The translations under genes and the position numbers were made by a program. 64,000 nt of DNA from assembly GCF_032362555.1 (NCBI RefSeq), contig NC_083520.1, forward strand, positions 8,184,001 through 8,248,000, in the 5' to 3' direction. The notes beneath the pieces are model-generated. The model saw only the letters and a list, made by a program, of their open reading frames with translations. It was not told the origin of the DNA and made no database searches. How positions within the stretch are numbered: position 1 is the first letter of the stretch; each line of letters begins with the position of its first letter. This document shows, one piece after another, positions 8,187 to 19,400 of the stretch. Source of the DNA: Amyelois transitella (Eukaryota; Arthropoda; Insecta; Lepidoptera; Pyralidae).

Positions 8187-11112
8187 TTAGGGTGCTTCAA
8201 AATTGTTCGAAAAAATTTTTTTTTTAATTATTGTAACCGGGCACCTTTTCGATAGTTACCATAACACTAAAAACTTACGGGGGATTTTTTTCAGATTTTT
8301 TAAATAGGTTTTAGGGGTCGCTACCGCCTTTTGAAATATAGAGAAAAATAAAAAATCATGTTTGACATGAAATAATTTTTATTAGAGCATTATTATTTAA
8401 AAAATGAGAGAAGCTTTTAAAGTGTGATGTTAAATCAATATTTTAATATGAATTATTTTAAAAATAACGTATTAAAGATGTTTAGAAATCAAATTAAGAT
8501 ATCAAAGTGGACTTATTTGTGTTAGGAAATCTTTTCCTATAATCTTTGACCGCCAAAAGCAAATATTGTTTCTGCTCCTCATTGGTGGTATGAAGACGAT
8601 TATATTCCTCCATGAGAGCTACTCCTCTTTCCGCTAAATCATTCACAACTTTCAAACATTGTACATATTCTTTACATTTGGTGTAATCATTGTCATAATT
8701 CCAAGAATTCACATCTTTTTTCAAAAAATCGCACGGCACTCCAATTGTTTTGAAAAAAGTGAATGTATTGTTTGTAACAAAATCTTCTAAGTTTTTGTTG
8801 AGGATAAGGTCACGATCAAGGGTCACTCTTTTAGGTGGATCTTCTGACCCTTGAATTTCGAGAGCACTGACCATCTTTGCTTTTGTTTCCGCTGTAACAT
8901 TGTCGTCGAAAAATGCCAAGGCAACGAGCTCCTCAGACAAGTACCAAAGATGTCCTGTCATTTTTTTCAGTGCAACCTGTGCCAGTGATTTGTTAACCTT
9001 CTCGTAAGCCACCAAGTCCTTCAAAAGCTGTAAATCATTCTTTGGAGCTGACCTCGCGCAAGGTGCTTGGTACCAGTATTTTGCGTAAATTAGGACAACA
9101 AAAATGCAAACATCTCTTAAACCTTTGATTTCTTTTTTTGTAATTTTTATCTGTTGTCTAAATAAATACATTTTTAAAGCATAAATTGCTTTCGCCATCC
9201 ATCTGGCTCGATGCAATCCTGCAGGTGCTCTAAACGATACGCCCTTTTCTGGTGTTCCTCCCAAAAAAATCACAATGAGATTTAGCAACTCCTTGTAATC
9301 GTCTCGTGGTTGAAACTGATTCAACTGTTGTGTGGCAAAAGAAATCATTGTGTCACTTATATCTTGGACATCCTTTAATGTGTCAGGGTCAGAAGTAACT
9401 GGTTTGAAGTCTCCTTGGTCAATTTGAGGCCAGTTTTTTTGAAACTTTTTAAATATCTGTATTTCTGGCCCACTTGAACAACCCAATGCCAAAACTACAA
9501 CCGCTTCAAGTACGATTTCTAAAATATGGTGTCTGCACGCCAACCATAATAGCGGTTTTTCTAATTTTTGCTCAAGTAAAGTACAGGCTCCATTTATTCG
9601 CCCAGTATTTGAAGCAGTGGTATCAAATCCCATCGCCTTGATTTTATCACTTAGACCCCATGATAACAAGGTATCAACAACAGCAGAGGCCATTGCCTGT
9701 CCAGTTCCATTTGGCAGTTTTGGAACAGCTAATAGCTGATCTATTCCTTGGCCTGAAGCTAAGATTGGTAAACGGTCGACAACTTCATGTCCCGTTATAT
9801 CTTCAAGCATTTTACCATCCCAGTGAACGGTTAGTGGGACCTCGGGCTTGAATTCACTTTTAAGGGACTCTGCAATTTTTTGTCGGCGCTGGATTCGTTG
9901 ACGGCGAATAGACGATGAACTAATGTTGTAACTTGAAACGTCACAACCTGCGCTCTTAAGAGTTGATGTTAAAACAATGGCTGCTTTTCGGTCACTTAGC
10001 TTAGCAACGTCGAGACTTACAGCCAAACGGTCGTCGACTATTATCTTCTTACTTCTTTTTGGTTTTGTAATCGATGTAGATGGTTTTGGCGACGGAGTAA
10101 TAGGTGGACTTGATTCTTCAATACCTTCCAAAGACGATGAAGATGATGACAACAACTCACACTTTTCAGTTAGTCGTTTTATACATTCTGATTCGCGCAC
10201 CTTTCTTTTTTCTAACTTTTCATCCTGTTGTGATTTGATCGTTTGTATTTGTTCGAATTTTCTGTCTAGGCTGCCTATTTGTCCTGGACGTCCCATTGTT
10301 CTTTGTGCAAGTAGAAACTGTTTGTCTTCCTCTATAGTAATCAAATCTAAAGCACTGGCATGAGCGATATCAAAAAGACAATCCAGACTTTGCTTCCATC
10401 GTTCTTCCTTTAATTGTATCTGAGCTGAGCGCTTTTTCTTATTTTCTTTATTTTTTTTAAGCTTCTGCCATTCAGAGAAATATTTAAGTATTTTTGCTAC
10501 GACATGTTTCTGAAGTCTAGTGGGAATACTGGCTTTTTCCCATATTTCAATAACCTTGTATGCCGCACGACCCGCAGCTTTGTTATTTTGATCCTTCTCT
10601 ATAGTTTTGAAGTAAAAAAATAAACTCATTACTTCTTTGATAGACGGAAGTTTTACATGAGACAAAGTTGGTGTGACATGTCCTATTAACCAGATATCAG
10701 TATTTTTTCGCGTTGTTACACCACTTTTACTGGTAGACGCCATTATTCACCACAATCACAATATTGGCGGACTTATCAAAAATACGTCTTCACACTGGCT
10801 ACTTTGTTTGCGATAGTGACACGTTTTAACACGATATTTTTTGTTTAGAACAATGCTGAGTCCTTGTACGCGGTTTATTTATGTACTTGCGGCGTGTTTA
10901 GATAACTTGCAGGGACATGTTTAGATTAAAGTACCGGAGTCATATTGCACAAAATAGAGTTTATTTTGCAAAACTTTGATGACCGGTAGCGACCTCTAAA
11001 TTTCACTTAATTCTAAAAAGAAAAAATACGTATTCGTTTATTTTTATATTGAAATCAAATGAGAGTGTGCCCCACAAAAAAAATTAAAGTTAGATTTTTT
11101 GAAGCACCCTAA
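8187..11112 (-). mobile_element. Autonomous-looking DNA transposon, about 2.9 kb
   Basis: Terminal inverted repeats of 16 bp are exact: TTAGGGTGCTTCAAAA at 8187-8202 and its reverse complement at 11097-11112. A second, subterminal inverted pair, near AGGGGTCGCTACCG, occurs at 8313-8326 and 10984-10997. Both flanks are (TA)n, so the target duplication cannot be resolved; TATATA on each side fits. The interior carries one long intact ORF (8494-10743). I cannot assign the superfamily with certainty. Confidence 0.85.
8494..10743 (-). CDS. Putative transposase with RNase-H-like (hAT-related) motifs, 749 residues, intact
   Basis: A single uninterrupted ORF encoded centrally between inverted repeats. 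The N-terminus (1-120) is charged with possible helices; residues 200-235 are a Ser/Pro-rich linker with a basic cluster (KPKRSKK). The core has HWDGK (Asp309), then GFDTTASNTG (Asp374), then LACRHHILEIV, giving a CxxH at Cys403-His406. A D...D...CxxH order resembles the catalytic and insertion-domain layout known for hAT-type RNase-H-like transposases, where a Glu follows; the acidic C-terminal half has several candidate Glu residues that I cannot choose among. An intact frame and perfect inverted repeats suggest recent activity. The family was not placed by any search; it could belong to a less-studied superfamily rather than hAT. Confidence 0.7.
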   Translation of the reverse strand: MASTSKSGVTTRKNTDIWLIGHVTPTLSHVKLPSIKEVMSLFFYFKTIEKDQNNKAAGRAAYKVIEIWEKASIPTRLQKHVVAKILKYFSEWQKLKKNKENKKKRSAQIQLKEERWKQSLDCLFDIAHASALDLITIEEDKQFLLAQRTMGRPGQIGSLDRKFEQIQTIKSQQDEKLEKRKVRESECIKRLTEKCELLSSSSSSLEGIEESSPPITPSPKPSTSITKPKRSKKIIVDDRLAVSLDVAKLSDRKAAIVLTSTLKSAGCDVSSYNISSSSIRRQRIQRRQKIAESLKSEFKPEVPLTVHWDGKMLEDITGHEVVDRLPILASGQGIDQLLAVPKLPNGTGQAMASAVVDTLLSWGLSDKIKAMGFDTTASNTGRINGACTLLEQKLEKPLLWLACRHHILEIVLEAVVVLALGCSSGPEIQIFKKFQKNWPQIDQGDFKPVTSDPDTLKDVQDISDTMISFATQQLNQFQPRDDYKELLNLIVIFLGGTPEKGVSFRAPAGLHRARWMAKAIYALKMYLFRQQIKITKKEIKGLRDVCIFVVLIYAKYWYQAPCARSAPKNDLQLLKDLVAYEKVNKSLAQVALKKMTGHLWYLSEELVALAFFDDNVTAETKAKMVSALEIQGSEDPPKRVTLDRDLILNKNLEDFVTNNTFTFFKTIGVPCDFLKKDVNSWNYDNDYTKCKEYVQCLKVVNDLAERGVALMEEYNRLHTTNEEQKQYLLLAVKDYRKRFPNTNKSTLIS

Positions 11113-11552
11113 TATATATATATATATATATAGTAGATACTATTGAACTAATAGTACTTTCAATATACACTATACATCTTTGTAGGGTAATAAAAATAAT
11201 CTATATTTATTGCACAGATTTATTTATTTATATTTACTAACACTGTATGGACTTACTTTTCAGATCTAATCTTGTCTGTCTTTTACCATTTCTGTTGCTC
11301 ATACGATGAACCCTGCAAGGATCTCTAGAGCTCTGTAATAGAGGCGAGTTTGCAGTACTTGGGTAGTTTGACTCTTATGTGTCAGCTGTGAAGGCATCGA
11401 GCCGCAAACGTACGTGTAAACTGAATATAGCTTGTCGGGTTTTCCAACAGTCCATAGAAGAAAAGCTAAGTGTACACGCAGCTTAAGATAATTAAAGCTT
11501 ATACACCCGAATAAGTACTTAGACTTACTAAGACTTATATCACAATCAATTA
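11113..11552. other. TA microsatellite and 3' flank of the ZAD/C2H2 gene
   Basis: A (TA)n run follows the transposon end, to about 11130. The rest is the downstream flank of the minus-strand zinc-finger gene that stops at 11553. Possible AATAAA signals (seen as TTTATT on +) occur near 11220. No gene is seen. Confidence 0.45.
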
Positions 11553-14500
11553 TCAACTATTGCCATCAACAGATTTTTCAGACGAATGTGTCTCAAAATG
11601 TTTCTTCAACTTGCTTTTTAAATTAAACTTACTCTGACATATACTACATTCAAATGGTTTGTCGCCTGTGTGTGTTCTTAAATGCGTTTTCAAATCTGTT
11701 GATTGAATAAATCTGTGATGGCAAATATGACACTCATGAGGTTTCTCTCCAGTATGGGTCCTTGTATGTCGTGTCAAATGTGTTCCTCTGGCGAATCTTC
11801 GTTGGCAAATATTACATTCGTAAGGTTTTTCACCTGTGTGTGTCCTTAAATGAATTTTGAGTAAAGCATTTGTATAAAACCGACGCTGACAAACCATACA
11901 TTCGTGTGGTTTCTCGCCAGTATGAGTCTTTAAATGGCCGGCCAAATGTGATGTTTGCGTGAACCGTCGGTGGCAAACATTGCATTCGTATGGTTTCTCA
12001 CCGGTATGTATCCTAATATGTTTAACTAAACTTCCGGAGCTGTTAAATTTACGCTGGCAGAACTTACAAACGAATGGAGTTTCGCCCGAATGTATTCTTA
12101 AATGCACCGACAGATGATTTTTCTCTCGGAAGCCTTGATGACACACATGACACTGAAATGGCCGCATTGTAGAGTGAGTTTTTATGTGATAATACAAACT
12201 GCATCTATGATGGAAAACACGTTGACAAACATCGCAAATAAACGACGGTTTCTCGCTTTCGTGTGTGACTAAATGAATTTGCAAATTACGTTTCGCTCTA
12301 AACCGTCGTTGGCAGAAGTTGCATTCGTATGGTTTCTCGACGCAGTGCGTACTTAAATGGACTTTCAAGTTTTGTTTCTGAGAAAATTGGCGCTCACATA
12401 TATGGCATTGGTGTGCTTTGTCACCGGTGTGAGTCTTCAAATGACTGGTCAAATGCGAGTTTTTAACAAACTGTTTTTTACAGACATCGCACTCATAAGT
12501 TTTCTTTTTAGGTCTAATTTTTTTATTTTCATTTGATTTACTTTTTATTGGAATCTGCCTAGTCTTTCTCTTTAAATCTTGTATCTTGAGTTTTAAGTTG
12601 TTTGCAGGGGCAGGACCTGTGAAAAGCAACGTAATGTGCTGAGAAAGCCTCGACTTCAAATATGAAATAACACAATCTCATTACTAACTAAGTACATATG
12701 TCAGATGTCATTAATTTAAAACCCATTGAATTCCAAGTATAAACCAAATAAAATTTCTCTAAAACTTGCAAATAGAACTTTATAAACACTCAAATCAGTA
12801 AATTGGATGGCAATCTACCTTCAGAAACCACTTCCTCCATTTTGACTATTGTATCTAAATCATATTGCACTTCTTCTTGCTCAGCACCATCTTGGTAATC
12901 ACAACCATCATCGTTAAAGGGAGTAGTCATGTCTTGAGATAACTCTGCAAGAGAGAATGATAATTTTATATTATATAGAATGCTTTTAAGCCATAGAACA
13001 CTTCACTTGAACGCCCGCGGCTCCACCTAAGTGAAAAGAAGTCATCTCTAGACCACATAAGAGCTAATTGCCAAATTTCAGTTTCTTACGCTCAGGGAGC
13101 TCCATAGAAAGCCATGCCTTTTCTATGCATAAATGTTGACAAGAAGGCAATATTAATAAGTTACTTTTAAACATATCTTAGTCACTATTTGTTTTAAATT
13201 TAATAACAATATAAGCCAAATAATATAAGATATCTGGGCAACCTCCCATACACCAATCAAGGCAAGGTGGCACAGCTATATCCTGTGCCCACCATACTAC
13301 CCGCTTATTCATATGATTTTCAGCAAATTCAATTGATTGGATTTTGCTGTAAATTTAAATTCATCGATTCTTTTAATTTAAATGAATAGATCACATACCT
13401 TCCAAAACAGGCTCTAATTTAATTTTGTGCTGTACACTTTCATGCGGTGGGATGTCAGTAGAATCTAGTCTGAAAATGCTCAATGATCCGTTTAATCCAT
13501 TGGCTTGCCCATCTATATCTGATAATATTTTATTGATTACCTGAAAGTAAAAAGGTATAAAAGGTAAGGTTTGTATGTTACCTTGGCATAAGTTTAGGAT
13601 AAATTTATGGTTATAATTTTACATGCAATATAGGAGATTCTTTATAGCCTAGTAGTGGTTCCACCAACATTAAACTAAAATTTCCCGTTTCTGTCAGTAT
13701 CACCAAAAAGTAGTGTTGATCTTTCAGAGACTTATGGTATCTCTATTTCTGGAAATTGACATGGGAATGAATCTTAAGCATAAGCATGTTTTCATATGAT
13801 ATAAAATTGCAAGCAAGAGTAAAGATTTTCTGTATGTTTTTCATAACTAAATCAGTTTGCAAGTCTTGGAATTCAGTTATCTTTGTCATCCCGTTACAAA
13901 CAAAAATATTGAAACAAACAAACCAATTTTTTTTACCTCAACATTTTCCTTGTACATTTCTGTAAGTAATATTTCCGCTTTTCTAGTAGTTTGCATAAAT
14001 TTGTGGAATTTTTTCAGAAGTGCATAGCATATGTTACAAGATGTTGTGGGTCTCATGTCTTGTGTGATTAACTGAAATAAAAGGTACTTATCATTTTTTG
14101 CAGATTGTTTAAGGGAAAAGCTCAGAAGCTTGATTCTTTTATTACATGATAGGGTAGCAATCTGTCACTATTTGAATCTTAACCCTGAACATGGCCTTTC
14201 TCTTTATGAAATTGTTGCCTCCGTCTGTCATAAGCTCTTCACAGCCCGGGATATTATAAAAAATAAATTTTTAATTGGTCCTAATGATAGTTACGTTTTC
14301 ATATCTCTGGAGATCAGTCTGAACATCCCAATCAACCTTTGAGCACAAACCTATACCATACTGGATCATTACACCTGTTACATCTCCTGAATACGCAGGT
14401 TTTCTCTCAATACATGCACTATAACAATACTTACCTAATGGTATACTTACATCAATATTGGTAATTTTCTCATACACATACTGCAATGGAGTATTTGCTA

Positions 14501-14573
14501 TCGTAAACAAACGGCAGTTGGTGGCAAGGCACAGTCTACATACAGTCAAATTTGCATTTATTTGGGATTCCAT
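11553..14573 (-). CDS. ZAD-C2H2 zinc-finger transcription factor, complete, eleven fingers
   Basis: Five exons on the minus strand: 14451-14573, 13937-14071, 13399-13540, 12819-12944 and 11553-12616, intron phases 0, 0, 1, 1, all GT-AG, giving 529 residues. The start is MESQINANLTVCRLC. The ZAD dimerisation module spans about residues 10-86, with zinc ligands CRLC (12-15) and CNIC (53-56). An acidic linker (residues 87-175) includes KIKLEP and VKMEE motifs, similar to SUMO acceptor sites (psi-K-x-E). From about residue 216 to 519 come eleven tandem C2H2 fingers, most joined by TGEKP-type linkers, all with intact Cys and His. It is a nuclear DNA-binding regulator by family. The target is unknown. 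The exon plan matches the ZAD units at 4028-7228, so these are local paralogues. Confidence 0.9.
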
Positions 14574-15689
14574 TCTAAAGATAAGTAAACAATAATAAAC
14601 AATCTTAATTTAAGTCAGAAAAAGTAATATTTTTGATAAAATGATTTAACTTATTGACTCAAGATGACATTGACATTTAAGTTAAAAGTCTTTTTCTTTT
14701 CTTCGTTTTGGCAATCAAACTTCTTCATTAGCTTATTTTTGCCAGGATCGAGTTTAGACAGTTCATAGAATCGTACTTTGTACGAGTACGATCGAGTAAG
14801 TACCTGTGGGTGCTTTGTAATTTCTCGGGACTTTTTGGGACAAGATTAAGTCATTAAAGACGCAAAAAAAGATGCAACACTCTCCAACACTCATACTTAC
14901 TTGCCCACGAACACTAAATAATAAAATAATGCACACTAATAAATAGAATAACATGACGTTTGGGTTTCCGCCAAAAAGGCATGATGGATATCCAAATAAG
15001 AAAAAAATATTTCCTATTGGCAATTTGTAATAATATCTATAAGTATTTTTAACAGAGCCAGAGATTTGAAACCGCAATAATGATAAGTGATGCATGAAAT
15101 AAAGATTACATCATGTCTTTATCCCTTCCGGGATAGACAGGGCCATTAAATGAAATGAAATAAGTAAATAGTCAAGAATGTTCTGATGGCTTGGGTCATT
15201 TATTGAGTTACTGACTGACTGACAGACAAGACTAAACCGATAGGTTTAGAGACTTGAAATTTGACATGCGGTTTCCTTATGTTGTCTAGGGGTGAGGGTT
15301 TACCGGAACTCCCGCGGGAAATGGAATTAACAGGATATTTCATTCTACGCGGGCGGAGCTTAGGACATTCATATTAAGGTATTGCTACAGTCGTCCCTAT
15401 CATTACTTTCTTATTCAGTTATAAAATTGGTTCAAATTTTAATTTGTTTTGGAAAAATGTGTCACGATGTATATTTTGCTCTACATTATAAGAAAATGAC
15501 GTCGAAACTAGCCTGCTATATGCAATTTTACAAAAATATTCATGGTTATTCCTACAATTCTTCAACTCTGAAGATTCCTTACTTTACTCGCAATTCTGAC
15601 ATGATTAGCCAAACTCTCTATTCAGCCTTAACAAATACGCAAATGTACCTACTTATATTTATTTTTCTAATTTTTATTCTGTACAATAT

Positions 15690-15760
15690 CTCTTGTGACA
15701 AATAAAACATTCGTGCGTTTTCTCGCCTGTATGATCTAAATCGACTTTTTTATAGGTGAG
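15690..15760 (-). pseudogene. C2H2 zinc-finger fragment (remnant)
   Basis: On the minus strand a short frame reads DHTGEKTHECFICHKRYC and then a stop. HTGEK is the conserved C2H2 inter-finger linker and ECFIC the next finger's CxxC. It lies about 1.1 kb upstream of the intact ZAD/C2H2 gene on the same strand, so it may be the relic of a duplicated finger array. The match is short and could be chance plus decay. Confidence 0.4.
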
Positions 15761-16086
15761 AAGCGCATAAATAATTTATTAGAGTTAACGTTCAATCATC
15801 ACGGTCAATGCCCTTGAAAACATGAACTTCGCATGTCCAAAAGTTCCAGACCACGACAATATCTACTGATAACGAAGCTTTCATGGTAATGGACTACTGC
15901 AAGCTTATCTCGAGAGGTTTTATAAAATAAGGAGGTTACAGCACTAAACATTAGTTTAATAAAGTACGCCTTAATCAAACCTTTTGCTTTAAAACCCCCA
16001 AGTTTATTAGCCCTGCCCTTGATTGACAATCAGAACTTGAAGAATAACAGCTAACGCCCACTATGTTCTTTCATCGCTACTGGACC

Positions 16087-16152
16087 AACATGGAAACTTG
16101 CACTAAATTTTCATCTTGCACTAAATTTTCATCTAGTGCAAGTTTCCATGTT
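16087..16152. repeat. Inverted repeat, 19-bp arms, with internal tandem duplication
   Basis: Arms 16087-16105 (starting AACATGGAAACTTGC) and 16134-16152 are exact reverse complements. The 28-nt loop contains a direct repeat of CTTGCACTAAATTTTCAT. The direct plus inverted arrangement suggests a replication template-switch event. Confidence 0.85.
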
Positions 16153-16450
16153 CTCCTATGTGTGTTCCTATTCTCTTAGTCTTCTTTTACGACATCCATG
16201 GAAAAGAGATAAAATTTTATCTTAAAACGTACGACATAAAATAATGGTACATTTACATGCATTTTATACCTGTACTCGTATTATTCATAAATTTAATAAA
16301 TAATAATGCGACGCCAAAGTTTAAAATCAGTTGATGAAATTGATTCAAAAATGTTATCCCTCTAGAGTCTCATTATTTTTGGCTTATCGATGTTTTTATT
16401 CATCACACGAATGGAGTCAGTTTTAGGCACAGAATAGTAAATGTGCCAAA

Positions 16451-19400
16451 ATGGATGAAGAGGACTTGATAAACGTATGTATTATTTGTGATCTATCGAT
16501 TTAAATTGATATTGAGTGATTTTAACCAACTTTTTAATAAGTAGGGGTTCTAAATAGCAAATGTGAGTTAATGTTATGTATACGCGATTTAGTATTATTT
16601 TGCTGTTCGTTACTGATTACAAACCTAACTCTACTTCTAGTATTGATTTGTTAATATCACGTCTATAGTACAATAATTTTTGTACGTAAGTTGGAAGTTA
16701 GGTTCTAAGTTTGTAAGAGACAATATGGCACTCAGATTATCAGCTATGAGCAAAATTGCAAAAGTCATAACAGTGGTTCCGTGCGAAAAAATCATAGTGG
16801 TACACCAGCTACTTCTCGTGCAGATTGTTAAAGTCAATGAAGATAATGTTTTTCCTATGCACCATTTCCGTACTATTTCAAAATTTCAATTCCATCATGA
16901 AGCCATTCAGCTAAACGTGGTCTTCGAAACAAGTGATTAATTGTTTTGTCTTCTCCGTAAGGGATAAAGTCGTGATACGTGTATTTCTGCTAGAGTCGAC
17001 TAGTTATTTCACACAAACTTTTTTTTATTGCATCATATTAAAATACAAATGATTGTGGATGAAGCGAAAGAAGTGTGCAGGGATCGTGGCAAGTGGAAAG
17101 ATGTATTCTTTGTCTACTCCTCCGGGAAAGACGCGTGATTTTATGTATGTATGTACTTATAAAGTCTATCTCCCGTTTTTCTTATGGAAGACTTGCCTAC
17201 GATTAGTTTGTATAACAAATTTTTGCCAAATCCGTTCCGAAGCCTGTGAGTTTAGTTGACACCGACATCTTTTTATAATAATGCGTGTACATTTATATAC
17301 CTACTCGTACTTCTTTCTTTAATTTCAGATCGACACATCCGAATACGAATTCCCTAACATACTATGGCACGTAAAACCCGCCCAAGAGATAGCCATAAAA
17401 ACCACGGCCATGCTAGCCATTGGAATTACCGGTATCTTCATGAATTCCATTATTATCATCGTGATTATCAGAAACAAATGGTTGTGGAGTGCCAGCAATT
17501 ACCTCGTGGGTAATCTGGCTTTGGTTGACCTGATCACGTTGATTTTCTGCCCGTGGTTCATGCTGGTCAGAGATTTCTACCAACAGTACGTGTTGAAGAC
17601 TTTTGGGTGTCAATTTGAGGGGTTTTTGCAAGGTATGCCTGTGTCATCATATCCAAAGTATGATTCGACATGAGTTAGTTTCCCCTGCAAAGGTTGAGGA
17701 GCTCAGATTGAAGTCACTCCGTGTAAAAATCTGACTCCGCCCAATCCAGGATTATTGTCGTAAAAGGCAAACTGGGCTTCTCTTCAGAAAGATATCTGTG
17801 TCATTATGTCCTATTATCGGCTTAATGCTTAAAAGTTGTGCTTATACGCTAAAGGCAGATTTTAGATTTTGTACCATTATCATACACATACATATAATCA
17901 TAGTTAGGAATTTCATTTACGGTTTGATGAGTTATCGATACATTTGTTCTCTAGTCGTTTAGTTATTTTTACGGAATGTAATTCAGCTGTGTGTTTACAT
18001 GTGCAATAGAACCCATTCTTTTTAAATTTTCCAAAGAGACCATTTGGTTTTTTGTTTCAGCAACATTACTTCTAGCAGGAGTTGGTGCTGTCATGTTGGT
18101 ATCTTACGACAGGTTAGCGGCAGCCGCGCTGTCAGCCGACGCCAGGGTCACAAGAAATGTGGCTCCAAAAGCCATATTTTGCACTTGGTTCATCGCTATT
18201 GTGTTATCCTTGCCTTGGATATTAAGGAGAGAGTATACGGTAAATTGATGTGTTGTCTTTAGGGTTTCGGCTTGGAGCATCGATTAAGTCGTAAGTTGCA
18301 CATTTAGACAACTTTTGTGTCACCATGGAACATGCGTATTGATGCCGTGTGGTTCCTGGCACCAATACAAAAAATAATGCGACCACTCCATCTCTTTCCC
18401 ACGGATGTCGTATAAGGCGACTAAGGGATAGGCTTACAAACTTGGGATTCTTTTTTAGGCAATGGTCTAGTAACCTGTCACTTCTATCATTAAGCCAAAT
18501 AGCTGAACGTGGCGGTTCAGTCTTTTCAAGACTGTTGGCTCTGTCTACCCCGGAAGGGATATAGACGTGACCATAATATATATGATGTATGGAACAAATA
18601 CGTTAGGAATACGTTCGTATAAACAAACTTACCCCTGGATCTTGGCATAGGCGCACCCGGGCTCCTTTTCACAGAGGTGAGGATGCAAACTGCGACTAGT
18701 TTTAGGAAGATTATATATCCCTTATTTATTTAGAATTTTTTGTTTTATTTCAGGAGCGGCAGTGGCTAGATTATCTTGAGACTTTTTGCGTAGAAGATGT
18801 TGAAGTGCTCGGCATATATTGGCATTTCACTCTTACCCTACTCGTCTGGATTCCCTTGGGATTAATGGTTGTGACTGTAAGTATATATCTCAAAGCTAAG
18901 AAAACGAGGAATTTAAGAGGTATTGGTTGCTGCGCCATTCTTGTCGAAAGCTATGGCTTCATTTCTGACTATGGGTTTCTGTTACGTTCCCTCTTTCTCT
19001 CTACTATTCTTTAGATTTTGGTGAGATTTTGAAAAAACTGTGAATTTTTTTTTGCTTAAAATACCTACAATTGAAATAGGAAGTATTAACCCTAATCAAC
19101 AAACAGGTTGACTAAGCAGATATACAAGGAGAGTGTGGAGAGAAAGGTCGGAGTGGGAAGACCTAGACGAACGTATCTTGATCAAATTAAGTACGTCCTG
19201 GTAAAGGGTCAGGTCAAAAGTACCCGAAACCGCCGAGCTTGCATGAAGAGAGTTATGAATGTGGATGAAGCGAAGGAAGTATTCAGAGATCGTGGCAAGT
19301 GGAAAGAGGTAGTCTCTGCCTACCCCTTCGGGAAAGAGGCGTGATTTTATGTATGTATGTAAGTATTAACCCTACCGAAAATTCAGCAGTCAACTTTTTT

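Larger units (their letters stand above)
14574..16450. other. Intergenic region between the ZAD/C2H2 gene and the GPCR
   Basis: No complete gene is seen. It contains a decayed GC-rich repeat near 15290-15360, a C2H2-linker remnant at 15690-15760, an inverted repeat at 16087-16152 and a short family J relic at about 16160-16210. Confidence 0.45.

Noticed and set aside
9977-10363. A 128-residue plus-strand ORF inside the transposon
   Set aside because: It is antisense to the 749-residue transposase frame, has no recognisable domain, and reflects that gene's codon composition.
8187-11112. Excision by this hAT-like element as the cause of the 42553-42640 palindromes
   Set aside because: The inner halves of the palindromes show no shared target duplication and no TTAGGGTGC remnants, so no link to this element can be supported.
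16680-16940. An 86-residue ORF in the first GPCR intron
   Set aside because: Its second half is a decayed family J repeat and it has no recognisable motif; it is an intronic chance frame.
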